This document shows positions 10,901 to 18,538 of a stretch of 44,306 nt of DNA, one piece after another. A program made the position numbers and the translations under genes. Every line of letters begins with the position of its first letter. Within the stretch, counting starts at the first letter, position 1. The notes under the pieces are model-generated. The model was not told the DNA's origin and ran no database searches. It saw nothing but the letters and a program-made list of their open reading frames with translations. Origin of the DNA: Steroidobacteraceae bacterium (GTDB taxonomy: Bacteria > Pseudomonadota > Gammaproteobacteria > Steroidobacterales > Steroidobacteraceae); the NCBI GenBank assembly GCA_025451375.1, contig JANWKL010000016.1, forward strand, positions 1-44,306. Direction: 5' to 3'.

Positions 10901-11125
10901 CGGCCGGGAGCGCTCATCGGCGCGCGCCACCTCGACCCAGCGGCTGGCCCGCGTCTGACCAGCCTCGAGCACCGCACGCACCGGCTGCAGCGCGGCCAGC
11001 ATCCCCTCGATGGCCGCATGTTCCGGGCGCAGGGTGGCGGCGCGCAACTGCGAACGCAGCGCTGCAAGCGCGGGCGCGGACGCCCGCCGCGGCTCGTCAA
11101 CCTGTCCGGCAACGGTCACGGCCAT
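7970..11125 (-). CDS. putA: Bifunctional proline dehydrogenase / glutamate-semialdehyde dehydrogenase
   Basis: 1051 residues. PutA oxidises proline to glutamate in two steps with substrate channelling, at the inner membrane face. The FAD-dependent proline dehydrogenase half spans about 160-470 and includes VKGAYWDSEIKRA near residue 358. The aldehyde dehydrogenase half spans about 560-1040, with the general-base glutamate in AETGG (about 807), catalytic cysteine in GQRCSALRV (about 840) and the C-terminal PFGGQGLSGTGPKAGG. It lacks the N-terminal ribbon-helix-helix DNA-binding domain of the 1320-residue E. coli protein, so it is a short (type A) PutA that cannot repress its own gene. It starts 3 bases after the aminotransferase stop. 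Confidence 0.96.
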   Translation of the reverse strand: MAVTVAGQVDEPRRASAPALAALRSQLRAATLRPEHAAIEGMLAALQPVRAVLEAGQTRASRWVEVARADERSRPLVDTMLEQFPLDSAQGKALMSLAEALLRTPDPKRADQLIAERLATVRAAGVPGNTDLLLRTGFALLGVAGRMLPDVSAELSGDFSAASITKPLIAPIVRAALRQSMHLLGDAFIVGDTITSALARGKSDPALALCSFDVLGEGARTEADAQRYLDAYAHAIEALAAQPAGATHTRSGISVKLSALEPRYTLLQSAHVSAQLGPRMLGLARGAARAGIGFTIDAEEADRLDLSLDLIETLARDSRTRSWDGLGLAVQAYGRRAPMVLEWIAQLARETGRRMSVRLVKGAYWDSEIKRAQERGLASFPVYTTKAATDVSYLQCVQLLFAARDVIYPQFATHNAYTVAAVLGLAPAGAAYEFQRLHGMGDALYEAASAELPTFPSIRAYAPVGTHEDLLPYLVRRLLENGANSSFVHQFLNRQIPVEQVVRDPITSVKEEQAAPGARIREPGALYAPERSNSAGEDFGDPVTLAALGEELRLHASSRCAGGPILSGRLAADANVPVTSPANTREVVGLTRDASAAEIRAAMEAAAAAQPQWDATPAAERAACLERAARLLEERRGQFLSLLVREAGKTLPDAVAELREAVDFCRYYAAHARELFAAPQAMPGPTGERNTLSLHGRGVFVCISPWNFPLAIFSGQITAALAAGNAVVAKPAPATPLIAHAMTLLLHEAGVPPAVLQLTPADGPAFGEVALTHPALAGVAFTGSTATAATINRTLANRPGAIVPLIAETGGVNAMVVDATALPEQVVDDVITSAFTSAGQRCSALRVLYLQDEVADRVIAMLIGAMRCLTIGAPGDPATDVGPVITEAARARLAQHAARMSREAKLLYACEVNPGLTAAGHYFPPQLFELRSLDQLKSEEFGPILHVARYRSGDLPRVLAAIRSTGFGLTLGVHSRLESVAEHVFRSLPAGNTYVNRNMIGAVVGVQPFGGQGLSGTGPKAGGPHYLPRFANERTLTINTAAIGGNVELLS

Positions 11126-11128
11126 CCG

Positions 11129-12328
11129 CTACGTCCGCGCCAGAACTTCGGCCACCGAGCGTGCGAAATACTCGAGGTTCTCCTGCCGCAGCCCGGCGAC
11201 GTTCATGCGGCTGTCGTCGGTCATGTAGATGTGGTGGCGCGAGCGCAGCTCACGCACCTGCGCGGTGCTGATGCCGAAATAGGAAAACATGCCGCGCTGC
11301 CTGGCGATGAAGCCAAAGTCGCGCTGCGGACAGTGCTGCTGCAGCTGCTGCACCGCGGCGCTGCGCAGCGCCCGGATGCGGCCGCGCATCGCCGCGACCT
11401 CTTCCACCCAGACCTGCCGCAAGCCCGCGTCGTTGAGAATGCCGTAAACGACTGCCGCGCCGTGATCCGGCGGCATGGACCAGATGCCGCGTGCGATCCG
11501 CACCAGGTTGCTGAGTGTGGCGTCCGCGGCAGCCGCGCTCTCGGTGATCACGTGCAGCGCACCGGTCCGCTCGCGATACAGGCCAAAGTTCTTGGAGCAG
11601 GACACCGCGCACACCACCTCGGGCAGCTCGGACGAGAACAAACGGATCGCAAACGCGTCCGCGTCGAGTCCGTCACCCAGGCCCTGGTACGCCATGTCGA
11701 TGAAGGGCAGCAGGCGGCGACGCTTTACCAGGGCGAGAACTTCACGCCACTGTTCCTGCGACAGGTCCGCGCCCGTCGGGTTGTGGCAGGACGCGTGCAG
11801 CAGCACGACCGCGGCCGCCGGCAACCGCTCGAACGCCGCCAGCATCGCGCTGAACTGCACGCCCCCGGTCACCGCGTCGAAGTACGGATAGTTCTCGAGC
11901 TTGAGTCCGGCTCCGGACAGGAGCGGCGTGTGATTGGCCCAGGTCGGTGTCGGTACGTGCACGACGGACCCCGGGAACGCGGTACGGATGATTTCCGCGC
12001 CCAGGCGCAGCGCGCCGCAGCCCCCGGGCGCCTGCACGGTGCGCACGCGCCCGGCACTCAGGCACGGATGACCGGCGCCAAACACCAGGAGCTCCATCGT
12101 CTGGTTGAAGCCGGGATTTCCGGTCGGCCCCACGTATGCCTTGGTCGTCTGGCTCGCCAGTAGCGCCGTTTCGGCGCGCTGCACGGCGTTGAGCACCGGG
12201 GTCTCGCCGCGGTCGTTGCGATAGACGCCGATGCCCAGATCCACCTTGCGAGGATCAGGGTCGGCGCGATACGCCGCCATCAGCCCCAGGATCGTGTCGA
12301 CAGCGATGGGTTCGAGCCGCTCAAACAT
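11129..12328 (-). CDS. Class I aspartate/aromatic aminotransferase
   Basis: 399 residues, the length of AspC/TyrB. The start IAVDTILGLMAAYRADP and KVDLGIGVYRND are typical of this subgroup. PLP is held by the lysine in SCSKNFGLYRER (about Lys244). The substrate-site arginines are expected in the C-terminal part (SRMNVAGL). It transfers amino groups between aspartate or aromatic amino acids and 2-oxoglutarate, in the cytoplasm. It directly precedes putA, whose product is glutamate, so both may act in amino-acid catabolism. Sequence alone does not separate AspC from TyrB. GGAG lies about 8 bases before the ATG. Confidence 0.9.
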   Translation of the reverse strand: MFERLEPIAVDTILGLMAAYRADPDPRKVDLGIGVYRNDRGETPVLNAVQRAETALLASQTTKAYVGPTGNPGFNQTMELLVFGAGHPCLSAGRVRTVQAPGGCGALRLGAEIIRTAFPGSVVHVPTPTWANHTPLLSGAGLKLENYPYFDAVTGGVQFSAMLAAFERLPAAAVVLLHASCHNPTGADLSQEQWREVLALVKRRRLLPFIDMAYQGLGDGLDADAFAIRLFSSELPEVVCAVSCSKNFGLYRERTGALHVITESAAAADATLSNLVRIARGIWSMPPDHGAAVVYGILNDAGLRQVWVEEVAAMRGRIRALRSAAVQQLQQHCPQRDFGFIARQRGMFSYFGISTAQVRELRSRHHIYMTDDSRMNVAGLRQENLEYFARSVAEVLART

Positions 12329-12401
12329 GGCCTGACTCCGAAAAAATACTGCGCAGATTTTGCCCCGGCGCCGGTTGCGGAAGGTAGCACGCGGGCACTC
12401 G

Positions 12402-13421
12402 TTACGGCCCGACCGCGACGCCCCACGGGCCGTGGCCCGCCTTGACCTTGCCGAGGACAGTCAGTGTGCCGGCATCGATGACCGCAACGTCACCCGCCGG
12501 CCCATTAGCCGTGAGCAGGCGTTGGCCGTCCGGACTCAGCGCGATACCCCAGGGCCGGCCCCCAACGGCGATTTCGCTCTGCAGCGTGGCAGCCGGGAGC
12601 GCAACCACCGCAACGCTGCCCCCGCGGCCGGTACTCATGTAAAGCCGCGCCCGCGCGGCATCGAGCACGACGCCCATGGGGCGTGCCTCCTTGCGGAGTT
12701 TCAGCACCGGCGACGGCTGCGCGCCTCCCGGGATGGCGATGCGGTATAGCGATGCGTCCGCCTCTCCGGGCACGTAGGCACTGCGGCCGTCGCGTGAAAA
12801 TGCGATATCCCGCGGTCGCGCGCCGACCATCACCGTCCGCAGCACCCGGTGGCGGTGCGCATCGACGATGGCAACGGAGCCCTCGCCCTCGCTGGTCACC
12901 AACACCCAACGGCCGTCGGGCGATGCCCGTACCCCTTCCGGCTCGCGGCCCACCTTGATCCGCGCCAGCACCGTACCGCGCCGGGTGTCGATGACCGTGA
13001 GCCGGGCGTCATCCTCGTCGGTCACAAACAACTGCCCGCCATCGCGACTGAGTTCAACGCGTTCCGGATCGGTGGCGCCCTCGAGGCGCCGCAGGACTTT
13101 CAGGGCGGTGGTATCGATCACGACGACCCCGTCCGCCTGCCGGTCGCGTGGCAGTTTCTCGCACTCCTCATCCGGCACCGGCGGCGGGCACTTGGGCATA
13201 CCGCTCACCGCAACGTAGAGGAGTCTGCCGTCGCGACTGAGCACCATACCCCGGGGGCGCTTGCCGACTTCGAGGGTCGCGACGGCCTCAAGGCTCTCGA
13301 CCTCAATCACCGTGATGGTGCCGTCATCCTCGTTGGAAACGTAGGCGCGGGCGGCGTTCGCCGGGCCGCCCAGGGTCAGCGCAGCGGCGGCAAGCAGGAG
13401 CGTGGCAGGGAGTCTGTACAT
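12402..13421 (-). CDS. Secreted YVTN-type beta-propeller protein, PQQ-catabolism-associated type
   Basis: 339 residues. A signal peptide (MYRLPATLLLAAAALTLGG, cleavage probably after ANA at 22-24) sends it to the periplasm. The mature part is a series of about seven blades, each with the pattern of GTITVIEV...SLEAVATLEVGKRPRG...LSRDGRLLYVAV. This layout is that of the YVTN repeat proteins found near PQQ-dependent alcohol dehydrogenases and associated transport genes. A pqq operon lies 4 kb away, which agrees, but no PQQ dehydrogenase is in the window. A cysteine-proline loop (CPPPVPDEECEK) sits between early blades. It is divergent from the desaturase gene. Confidence 0.82.
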   Translation of the reverse strand: MYRLPATLLLAAAALTLGGPANAARAYVSNEDDGTITVIEVESLEAVATLEVGKRPRGMVLSRDGRLLYVAVSGMPKCPPPVPDEECEKLPRDRQADGVVVIDTTALKVLRRLEGATDPERVELSRDGGQLFVTDEDDARLTVIDTRRGTVLARIKVGREPEGVRASPDGRWVLVTSEGEGSVAIVDAHRHRVLRTVMVGARPRDIAFSRDGRSAYVPGEADASLYRIAIPGGAQPSPVLKLRKEARPMGVVLDAARARLYMSTGRGGSVAVVALPAATLQSEIAVGGRPWGIALSPDGQRLLTANGPAGDVAVIDAGTLTVLGKVKAGHGPWGVAVGP

Positions 13422-13443
13422 ACCTTGTGAATCATAGCCTTAA

Positions 13444-13475
13444 GAGGGTAAACCCTCACACGGGACGCAAGTCCC
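13444..13475. promoter_or_regulatory. Two adjacent inverted repeats between divergent propeller and desaturase genes
   Basis: GAGGGT-AA-ACCCTC (13444-13457) and GGGAC-GCAA-GTCCC (13462-13475) lie close together in the 114-base divergent spacer. Both arm pairs are perfect. They could be operator half-sites for a regulator of the desaturase or the propeller gene, or a pair of small hairpins. No regulator is encoded beside them. The desaturase start has AGGA (AAGTAGGAACGC) just upstream. Confidence 0.35.
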
Positions 13476-13535
13476 ACAGCGGGCTCGCCGGCATGATAAG
13501 TTACCGGGCCTTTGCCACTCCTTAAGTAGGAACGC

Positions 13536-14687
13536 ATGTCCGCAGCCACCCAAATCGAGCCCAAACCGCCCCTGGTCTGGACGAACGCTCTCATGTTCAT
13601 TCTGACCGCTCTCGCGGCAGCGGTGCTGGTGCCGTGGTATGGAATGACCCACGGGTTCTCCGGTGCGGACATCGGCGTGTTCGTTTTTTTCCTGGTCGCC
13701 AACGGCATGGCGATCACCGCAGGCTACCACCGGCTGTGGGCGCATCGTACCTACGAAGCGCACTGGAGCCTGCGCGTGTTCTTCCTGATCTTCGGCACCA
13801 TGTCGCTGCAGAACAGCGCCTTCGCCTGGTGCAGCGGGCATCGCACCCACCACCTGCACGTGGACGACGAAGACAAGGACCCTTACTCGGCGCGGCGCGG
13901 CTTCTGGTTCTCGCACATCGGCTGGATGCTGCGCGAGTATCCGAGCGGCAAGCCCGATTTCACCAATATCCCCGACCTCAAGAAGGATCCGATGCTGGCG
14001 TTCCAGCATCGCTACTACGTGCCGCTCGCGCTCGCCACCAACTTCGGCCTGCCGCTCGCCGCCGGCCTGTTGTTCCACGATGTGTGGGGCATGCTGATCC
14101 TCGCCGGGGTGCTGCGCCTCGTGTGGAGCCACCACGTCACTTTCTTCATCAACTCGCTGGCCCACATGTGGGGCAGCCGGCCGTACACCGAAGAGAACAC
14201 CGCGCGCGACAACCCGGTGCTCGCAGTCCTCACCTACGGCGAGGGCTACCACAACTTCCACCATATCTTTACGCACGACTACCGTAACGGCGTGCGCTGG
14301 TGGCAGTGGGATCCGAGCAAGTGGCTGATCGGTGCGCTCGAGCACACCGGCCTCACCTGGAAGCTCAAGCGTACGCCGGTGTTCCAGATCCAGCGCGCGC
14401 TCCTGACCATGCAGTTCACGCGCGCACAGGCGCGGCTGTCGGCGCTGCCTTCCGGCGGACACGCACACCTTGAAGCGCTGCGTGCGCGCATCGCCCACGA
14501 ATACGAAACCTTCCTTGCTGCACTGGCCGACTGGGCGCGGGTCAAGGAAGAGTGGCTCGAAGAAAAGAAGCGCGCCGTCCTCGAGCAATGGCAGCAGGTG
14601 GACCTGCAGAGCAAGTTCCTGGAAATCGAGCGGCGCCTGAATCTGCAGCTGCGGCGCATGCGCGTGCTGCAGGGACAACTCGCGTAG
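13536..14687 (+). CDS. Membrane acyl-CoA/fatty-acid desaturase
   Basis: 383 residues. The three histidine boxes that hold the di-iron centre are all present: HRLWAHRTYEAH (about 65), HRTHHLHVD (about 101) and YHNFHHIFTHD (about 238). Hydrophobic segments before box one and between boxes two and three fit the four-helix membrane fold. This is the delta-9 stearoyl-CoA desaturase-like family, which makes monounsaturated fatty acids at the inner membrane using oxygen. The last 75 residues are charged and probably coiled-coil (EEWLEEKKRAVLEQWQQVD), an extension beyond the core. A structured repeat starts 14 bases after the stop. Confidence 0.93.
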   Translation: MSAATQIEPKPPLVWTNALMFILTALAAAVLVPWYGMTHGFSGADIGVFVFFLVANGMAITAGYHRLWAHRTYEAHWSLRVFFLIFGTMSLQNSAFAWCSGHRTHHLHVDDEDKDPYSARRGFWFSHIGWMLREYPSGKPDFTNIPDLKKDPMLAFQHRYYVPLALATNFGLPLAAGLLFHDVWGMLILAGVLRLVWSHHVTFFINSLAHMWGSRPYTEENTARDNPVLAVLTYGEGYHNFHHIFTHDYRNGVRWWQWDPSKWLIGALEHTGLTWKLKRTPVFQIQRALLTMQFTRAQARLSALPSGGHAHLEALRARIAHEYETFLAALADWARVKEEWLEEKKRAVLEQWQQVDLQSKFLEIERRLNLQLRRMRVLQGQLA

Positions 14688-14700
14688 TATAGTTAGATTG

Positions 14701-14817
14701 GATGCAAGGGCCTGCGGCCCTTGCATCAGCCCAGCCCACGCACCCGTTCCAACTCGCCGGCAAGAGGCGTGACTCTTGCCGGCGAAAAACTGGGACGCGC
14801 CTGCGGCCCGTCCGGCA
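14701..14817 (+). repeat. Three-module hairpin repeat, copy 1
   Basis: Module B is a perfect hairpin at 14701-14727: stem GATGCAAGGGC, 5-base loop, and its complement. Module A is a perfect 13-bp stem TCGCCGGCAAGAG (14754-14766) with loop GCGTGA and complement (14773-14785). Module C is TGCGGCCCGTCCGGCA (14802-14817). The same order B-A-C, in the same orientation relative to the gene before it, occurs at 38403-38301 and 39553-39443 (minus strand). Here it follows the desaturase stop and precedes yebC. Stem sequences differ between copies but stay paired. It could be a REP-like element or a structured 3' RNA; it has no T-run and so is not an ordinary terminator. Confidence 0.75.
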
Positions 14818-14869
14818 ACCCCCCGCCTCGCCGTTGGCACGCCTCGCGTGCTTGGTGCACCATGCCGCC

Positions 14870-15592
14870 ATGGGACGCATCTTCGAAGTCCGTAAACACA
14901 CGATGTTCGCGCGCTGGAACCGCATGGCGAAGCAGTTTGCGCGTGTCGCCAAGGACATCACCATGGCGGTGAAGGCCGGCGGTCCGGATCCGACGTCCAA
15001 CCCCACGCTGCGGCGGACCATCCAGAACGCGCGCGCCATCAACATGCCCAAGGACAAGGTGGAAGCGGCGATCAAGCGCGCCGCCGGGCGTGATGCCGCC
15101 AACTACAGCCAGGTGCTGTATGAAGGCTACGCGCCGCACGGCGTGGCGCTGCTGGTGGAAACCGCGACCGACAACCCGACGCGCACGGTGGCCTCGGTGC
15201 GCAACATCATCACCAAGGGCGGCGGTAACCTCGCCACCAACGGTTCGGTCAGCTTCCTGTTCCACAAGATGGGCGTGTTCCGCCTCAACCCCCAGGGCCT
15301 CGACCAGGATGACCTGGAGCTGTACCTGATTGATCACGGCCTGGAGGAAATGGGCGAGAGCACCGGCGAGAAGGGCGAGCTGCAGCTCGTGATCCGCTGC
15401 GCTTTCGCCGATTTCGGCAAGCTGCAGGAGGCACTCGAAGCGCGCGCAATTGCGCCGCTGTCCGCGAGCCACGAATACATCTGCACCGAGCCGACTCAGC
15501 TGCCGGAAGGTGAGGCCACCGAAGTACTCACGGTGATCGACCGCCTCGAGCAGGACGACGACGTGCAGCAGGTGTTCCACACCCTCGCCTGA
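14870..15592 (+). CDS. YebC/PmpR-family protein
   Basis: 240 residues in the three-domain YebC fold. Conserved parts are [20 protein letters not shown] (about 18-37), [15 protein letters not shown] (about 60-74), [15 protein letters not shown] and [18 protein letters not shown]. The family contains DNA-binding regulators (PmpR) and factors that help ribosomes at polyproline; which applies here cannot be read from sequence. The start [16 protein letters not shown] differs from the usual gammaproteobacterial MAGHSKWANIKHRK and looks like the form I know from Bacteroidetes. The ATG at 14870 is supported by this homology; there is no good Shine-Dalgarno. Confidence 0.92.
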   Translation: MGRIFEVRKHTMFARWNRMAKQFARVAKDITMAVKAGGPDPTSNPTLRRTIQNARAINMPKDKVEAAIKRAAGRDAANYSQVLYEGYAPHGVALLVETATDNPTRTVASVRNIITKGGGNLATNGSVSFLFHKMGVFRLNPQGLDQDDLELYLIDHGLEEMGESTGEKGELQLVIRCAFADFGKLQEALEARAIAPLSASHEYICTEPTQLPEGEATEVLTVIDRLEQDDDVQQVFHTLA

Positions 15593-15602
15593 AACCTGCG
15601 CC

Positions 15603-16085
15603 GTGGACGACTACCGCTTCACACCCGCTCGCCCCGCAGACGCTGCGCTGCTGGCGGCGATGTCACGGCAACTGGTGGAATCGGGGCTGCGACCCTCCTG
15701 GGGAAGTGAGCGCATCCAATCCCACATACGCCACCCGGAAAGCATCGTACTGGCGGCGCGCCGCGGCGGCCTGATCGCCGGCTTCGCCATCATGCGTTAC
15801 GCCGATGACACCGCTCACCTGAATCTCTTGGCGGTTGATCCCCCGCACCGTCGTCGTGGTGTCGGCCAGCGCCTCGTCAGGTGGCTGGAGGAGTCCGCCC
15901 TCACCGCCGGCACCTTCACCATCGGACTGGAACTGCGGGCGGATAACCAGGGCGCACGCACCTTTTACGCCGTGCTCGGCTACCGCGAGCTGGCGCGGAT
16001 TCCCGGCTACTATCAGGGCGTCGAAGCGGCTATCCGCATGGAGCGCGACCTGCGCGGTCCGCTCAGGTGCGCGGCTCGATCGTGA
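15603..16085 (+). CDS. GNAT-family N-acetyltransferase
   Basis: 160 residues in one GNAT domain. Acetyl-CoA binding is shown by LNLLAVDPPHRRRGVGQRLV (about 77-96), which contains the R/Q-x-x-G-x-G/A motif, followed by the late strand and helix ADNQGARTFYAVLGYREL. The substrate is unknown; the domain resembles RimI-like and small-molecule acetyltransferases equally. The start is GTG at 15603, 10 bases after the yebC stop, so the two are probably cotranscribed. Its last 23 bases overlap the convergent DUF3224 gene. Confidence 0.88.
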   Translation: MDDYRFTPARPADAALLAAMSRQLVESGLRPSWGSERIQSHIRHPESIVLAARRGGLIAGFAIMRYADDTAHLNLLAVDPPHRRRGVGQRLVRWLEESALTAGTFTIGLELRADNQGARTFYAVLGYRELARIPGYYQGVEAAIRMERDLRGPLRCAARS

Positions 16086-16473
16086 AATCGAATTCGTAGG
16101 AATGCGCGCCGTCGGGCGCGATGACAATACGCATCTTGCCGCTCAGGCCGCGCAGCTCACCGGCGCCGGAATCGGGCACTACGGTGACGGTGAGTTCCGC
16201 CGCGCCGCGGTTCATGGTGCCGTTGTGCTGCAGCACGAAGCTGCCGCTGCGCCCTTTCAGCTTGCCGGTCACGCGCTCGAGGGCGACGTAGCCTGCCGAA
16301 CCCTTCATCTCGGTCTGCGCCGCGAGCATCTCACCCTTGGCGATTGCTTCGAGGTCCCCGTGGTAGCGCTTGTCGATGGTGAGCCGGCCGAGATTCGCGG
16401 CGCGCGCGATCTGGGTGTCCGGCTTCTGCGGAGTGATTTTTACGTCGAAGGGTCCGGTGACGCGCTGACTCAT
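16063..16473 (-). CDS. DUF3224 domain protein
   Basis: 136 residues filling a single DUF3224 domain, a beta-barrel related in shape to allene oxide cyclase. Visible family traits are ITPQKPD near the start, GEMLAAQTEMKGSAGYVALERV, GRSGSFVLQHNGTMNRG and the ending AHSYEFDFTIEP. No enzymatic function is known and no signal peptide is seen. The 3' end overlaps the convergent GNAT gene by 23 bases. It lies 24 bases downstream of def and may be the last gene of the pqq-def transcript. Confidence 0.82.
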   Translation of the reverse strand: MSQRVTGPFDVKITPQKPDTQIARAANLGRLTIDKRYHGDLEAIAKGEMLAAQTEMKGSAGYVALERVTGKLKGRSGSFVLQHNGTMNRGAAELTVTVVPDSGAGELRGLSGKMRIVIAPDGAHSYEFDFTIEPRT

Positions 16474-16497
16474 AGGCTTATCTTACGCGCACTGGAT

Positions 16498-17028
16498 TCA
16501 ATCCGGCATCGGTGTCATCTGTGCGCCGAGCGCGTCCTCGAAGCCGAAGTTGGCGAGGTCGCGCACACGCTGTGGAAACAGTATCCCGTCGAGGTGGTCC
16601 ACTTCGTGCTGCACCACGCGGGCGTGAAACCCTTCGACAGTGCGATCAATGGGCGCACCGTGCGCATCGAAGCCGCGATACCGCAGCTGCCGCCAACGCG
16701 GCACGAGACCGCGCATGCCCGGCACCGACAGGCAGCCTTCCCAGCCGTCATCCTGCTCCGTGCCAAGGAGCGTGAGCACCGGGTTCACCAGCACCGTGTA
16801 GGGCACGGGCGTGAGGTGAGGATAACGTGGGTTGTCCTTGAGCTCGAAAATGACGACGCGGGCGCTGACGCCGATCTGCGGCGCGGCAATGCCCGCGCCA
16901 TTCAGTGCGCGCATGGTGTCGTCCATGTCGGTAATGAGCGCCGTGAGCCCGGCGTCAAACTGAGTGACCGGGGCCGCCACCGCGCGCAGCAGCGGCTCAC
17001 CCATTTTCAGCACGGCCCGGACGGTCAC
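16498..17028 (-). CDS. def: Peptide deformylase at the end of the pqq operon
   Basis: 176 residues. All three active-site motifs are intact: GAGIAAPQIG (about 44-53), EGCLSVPG with the metal-binding cysteine, and QHEVDHLDG with two metal-binding histidines and the catalytic glutamate. It removes the formyl group from the N-terminal methionine of new proteins in the cytoplasm. The GTG start at 17028-17026 overlaps the pqqE TGA as GTGA, so translation is coupled to pqqE. Most bacteria keep a def next to fmt; this one is probably an extra copy, but the rest of the genome is not visible. Confidence 0.93.
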   Translation of the reverse strand: MTVRAVLKMGEPLLRAVAAPVTQFDAGLTALITDMDDTMRALNGAGIAAPQIGVSARVVIFELKDNPRYPHLTPVPYTVLVNPVLTLLGTEQDDGWEGCLSVPGMRGLVPRWRQLRYRGFDAHGAPIDRTVEGFHARVVQHEVDHLDGILFPQRVRDLANFGFEDALGAQMTPMPD

Positions 17029-18251
17029 GTGCGTTTCTCCTCGATGACTACCGGAATGGATACGCGGTGGTCGCGGAACGTCAGCCCTTGCGCGCGCGCG
17101 CTCTGCGGTGCCGCAACGGCAGGCGCCGCGGCCGCGCGCTCGGCGCGCGCCACCGCCGCGGTCACCAGGTGGTGGTGCGGCGACAGATCGCACACCGGAT
17201 CGGCATTGTCGGCGTCGCCGGTCAAAAGATACGCCTGGCAGCGGCAGCCGCCGAAATCCTTCACTTTTTCCGGGCAACTGCGGCACGGCTCCTTCATCCA
17301 GGCATCGCCGCGAAAGCGGTTGAAGGCCGGCGAGTCGTACCAGATCGCCCGTACGTCCGCCCCGCGCACGTTGGGGAGCTCAAGTCCGGGGAGCGTGCGT
17401 GCCGCGTGGCACGGCAATGCGGTGCCGTCGGGCGCGACGGCGAGAAACACCGAGCCGAGTCCGCTCATGCAGGCCTTGGGCCGGGTCTCGAAGTAGTCCG
17501 GCACCACGAAATAGATCTGCATCTTAGCGCCGACGCGTTCGCGAAACGCCCGCGTGGCGGCCTCCGCCCGTTCCAGCTGGGCGCGCGTCGGCAGCAGCTG
17601 CTCACGGTTCAGCCACGCCCAGCCGTAGTACTGGGTATTGGCGAGCTCGACATACTGCGCACCCAGCGCCTCCGCCATGGCAAGAATCTCACCCACGTGG
17701 TCGATGTTGAGTCGATGCAGCACGACATTCAGCACCATCGGGTAGTCGTGGGTGCGAATCAGCTCAGCCACCTTCGCTTTCAACTCGAAGGTGCGAGTGC
17801 TGCTCAGGAAATCATTCATCTCGCGCGTGCTGTCCTGAAAGGACAGCTGGATGTGGTCAAGACCGGCGGCCTTGAGCGCCTTGATGCGCGCTTCGGTCAT
17901 GCCGATACCCGAGGTGATCAGGTTGATATAGAACCCCAGGGTATGCGCCTCGGCGACGATCTCCTCCAGATCATCGCGCGCCAGCGGCTCACCACCGGAA
18001 AGCCCCAGTTGCACGGCACCCAGCGCGCGCGCCTCGCGCAGCACGCGGATCCAGTCGGCCGTGGAGAGTTCGGGTCCGGTGTTGGCGAAATCAGTCGGGT
18101 TGTAGCAGAACACGCAATGCAACGGACAACGGTAGGTGAGCTCCAGAAGGAGCCACAGCGGCGGCCCAACTGTGTGCGAGCGCGAGCGCGTGCCACCGGG
18201 AGCCACGCCCGGCGCATCCAATGCATGCCCGACCGGCGCTGAGGTGTTCAC
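17025..18251 (-). CDS. pqqE: PQQ biosynthesis radical SAM enzyme PqqE
   Basis: 408 residues. PqqE forms the carbon-carbon bond between Glu and Tyr of the PqqA peptide. The radical SAM cluster motif CPLHCVFC has Cys42, Cys46 and Cys49. LGLSGGEPLARDD is the SAM-binding GGE motif. The C-terminal SPASM region holds the cysteines for the auxiliary iron-sulfur clusters (CMSGLG, CRSCPEKVKDFGGCRCQAY, DPVCDLSP). The GTG at 18251-18249 overlaps the pqqD stop as GTGA. About 40 residues after the SPASM domain form an alanine-rich tail (AERAAAAPAVAAPQSARAQG) longer than usual. Confidence 0.97.
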   Translation of the reverse strand: MNTSAPVGHALDAPGVAPGGTRSRSHTVGPPLWLLLELTYRCPLHCVFCYNPTDFANTGPELSTADWIRVLREARALGAVQLGLSGGEPLARDDLEEIVAEAHTLGFYINLITSGIGMTEARIKALKAAGLDHIQLSFQDSTREMNDFLSSTRTFELKAKVAELIRTHDYPMVLNVVLHRLNIDHVGEILAMAEALGAQYVELANTQYYGWAWLNREQLLPTRAQLERAEAATRAFRERVGAKMQIYFVVPDYFETRPKACMSGLGSVFLAVAPDGTALPCHAARTLPGLELPNVRGADVRAIWYDSPAFNRFRGDAWMKEPCRSCPEKVKDFGGCRCQAYLLTGDADNADPVCDLSPHHHLVTAAVARAERAAAAPAVAAPQSARAQGLTFRDHRVSIPVVIEEKRT

Positions 18252-18538
18252 GGCGGCGCCTCCAGCCAGCGCCGCTGCATCGCCAAAGCGACGAACGCAA
18301 CCACGTCCGCGGTGAGACCGCTTTGCTTGTAGGTGCGCTCCAGGTCCGCGACGATGTCCGCGATGGTGCGCACCCCGTCGCAGCGACTCATGATCTGCCC
18401 GGCCGGACCGTTGAGCTTCACCATCCCTTCCGGGTACAGGAGTACGTGCGCATCCTGGGCCGGCTCCCACTGCAGGCGCATGCCGTGTGCAATTGCCGGC
18501 CGGGCGTCGAGCGCCATCTCGCCCGCCGGGTCACTCAC
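18248..18538 (-). CDS. pqqD: PQQ biosynthesis peptide chaperone PqqD
   Basis: 96 residues. PqqD binds the PqqA peptide (RiPP recognition fold) and presents it to PqqE. The typical core is [20 protein letters not shown] (about 29-48), then [17 protein letters not shown] and the last helix [15 protein letters not shown]. The GTG start at 18538-18536 lies inside the end of pqqC (8-base overlap), and the stop overlaps the start of pqqE. Confidence 0.96.
   Translation of the reverse strand: MSDPAGEMALDARPAIAHGMRLQWEPAQDAHVLLYPEGMVKLNGPAGQIMSRCDGVRTIADIVADLERTYKQSGLTADVVAFVALAMQRRWLEAPP

Noticed and set aside
12329-12401. CCGGCGCCGG and CTGCGCAG before a T-run as a terminator of the propeller gene
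   Set aside because: The two palindromes are self-complementary without a usable loop, and the T-run (12346-12341 on the minus strand) lies just before the aminotransferase start; too weak to call.
14754-14785. Module A hairpin as a rho-independent terminator of the desaturase
   Set aside because: No T-run follows the stem on the plus strand (an A-run does), and the same hairpin recurs with conserved loop form elsewhere, pointing to a repeat element.
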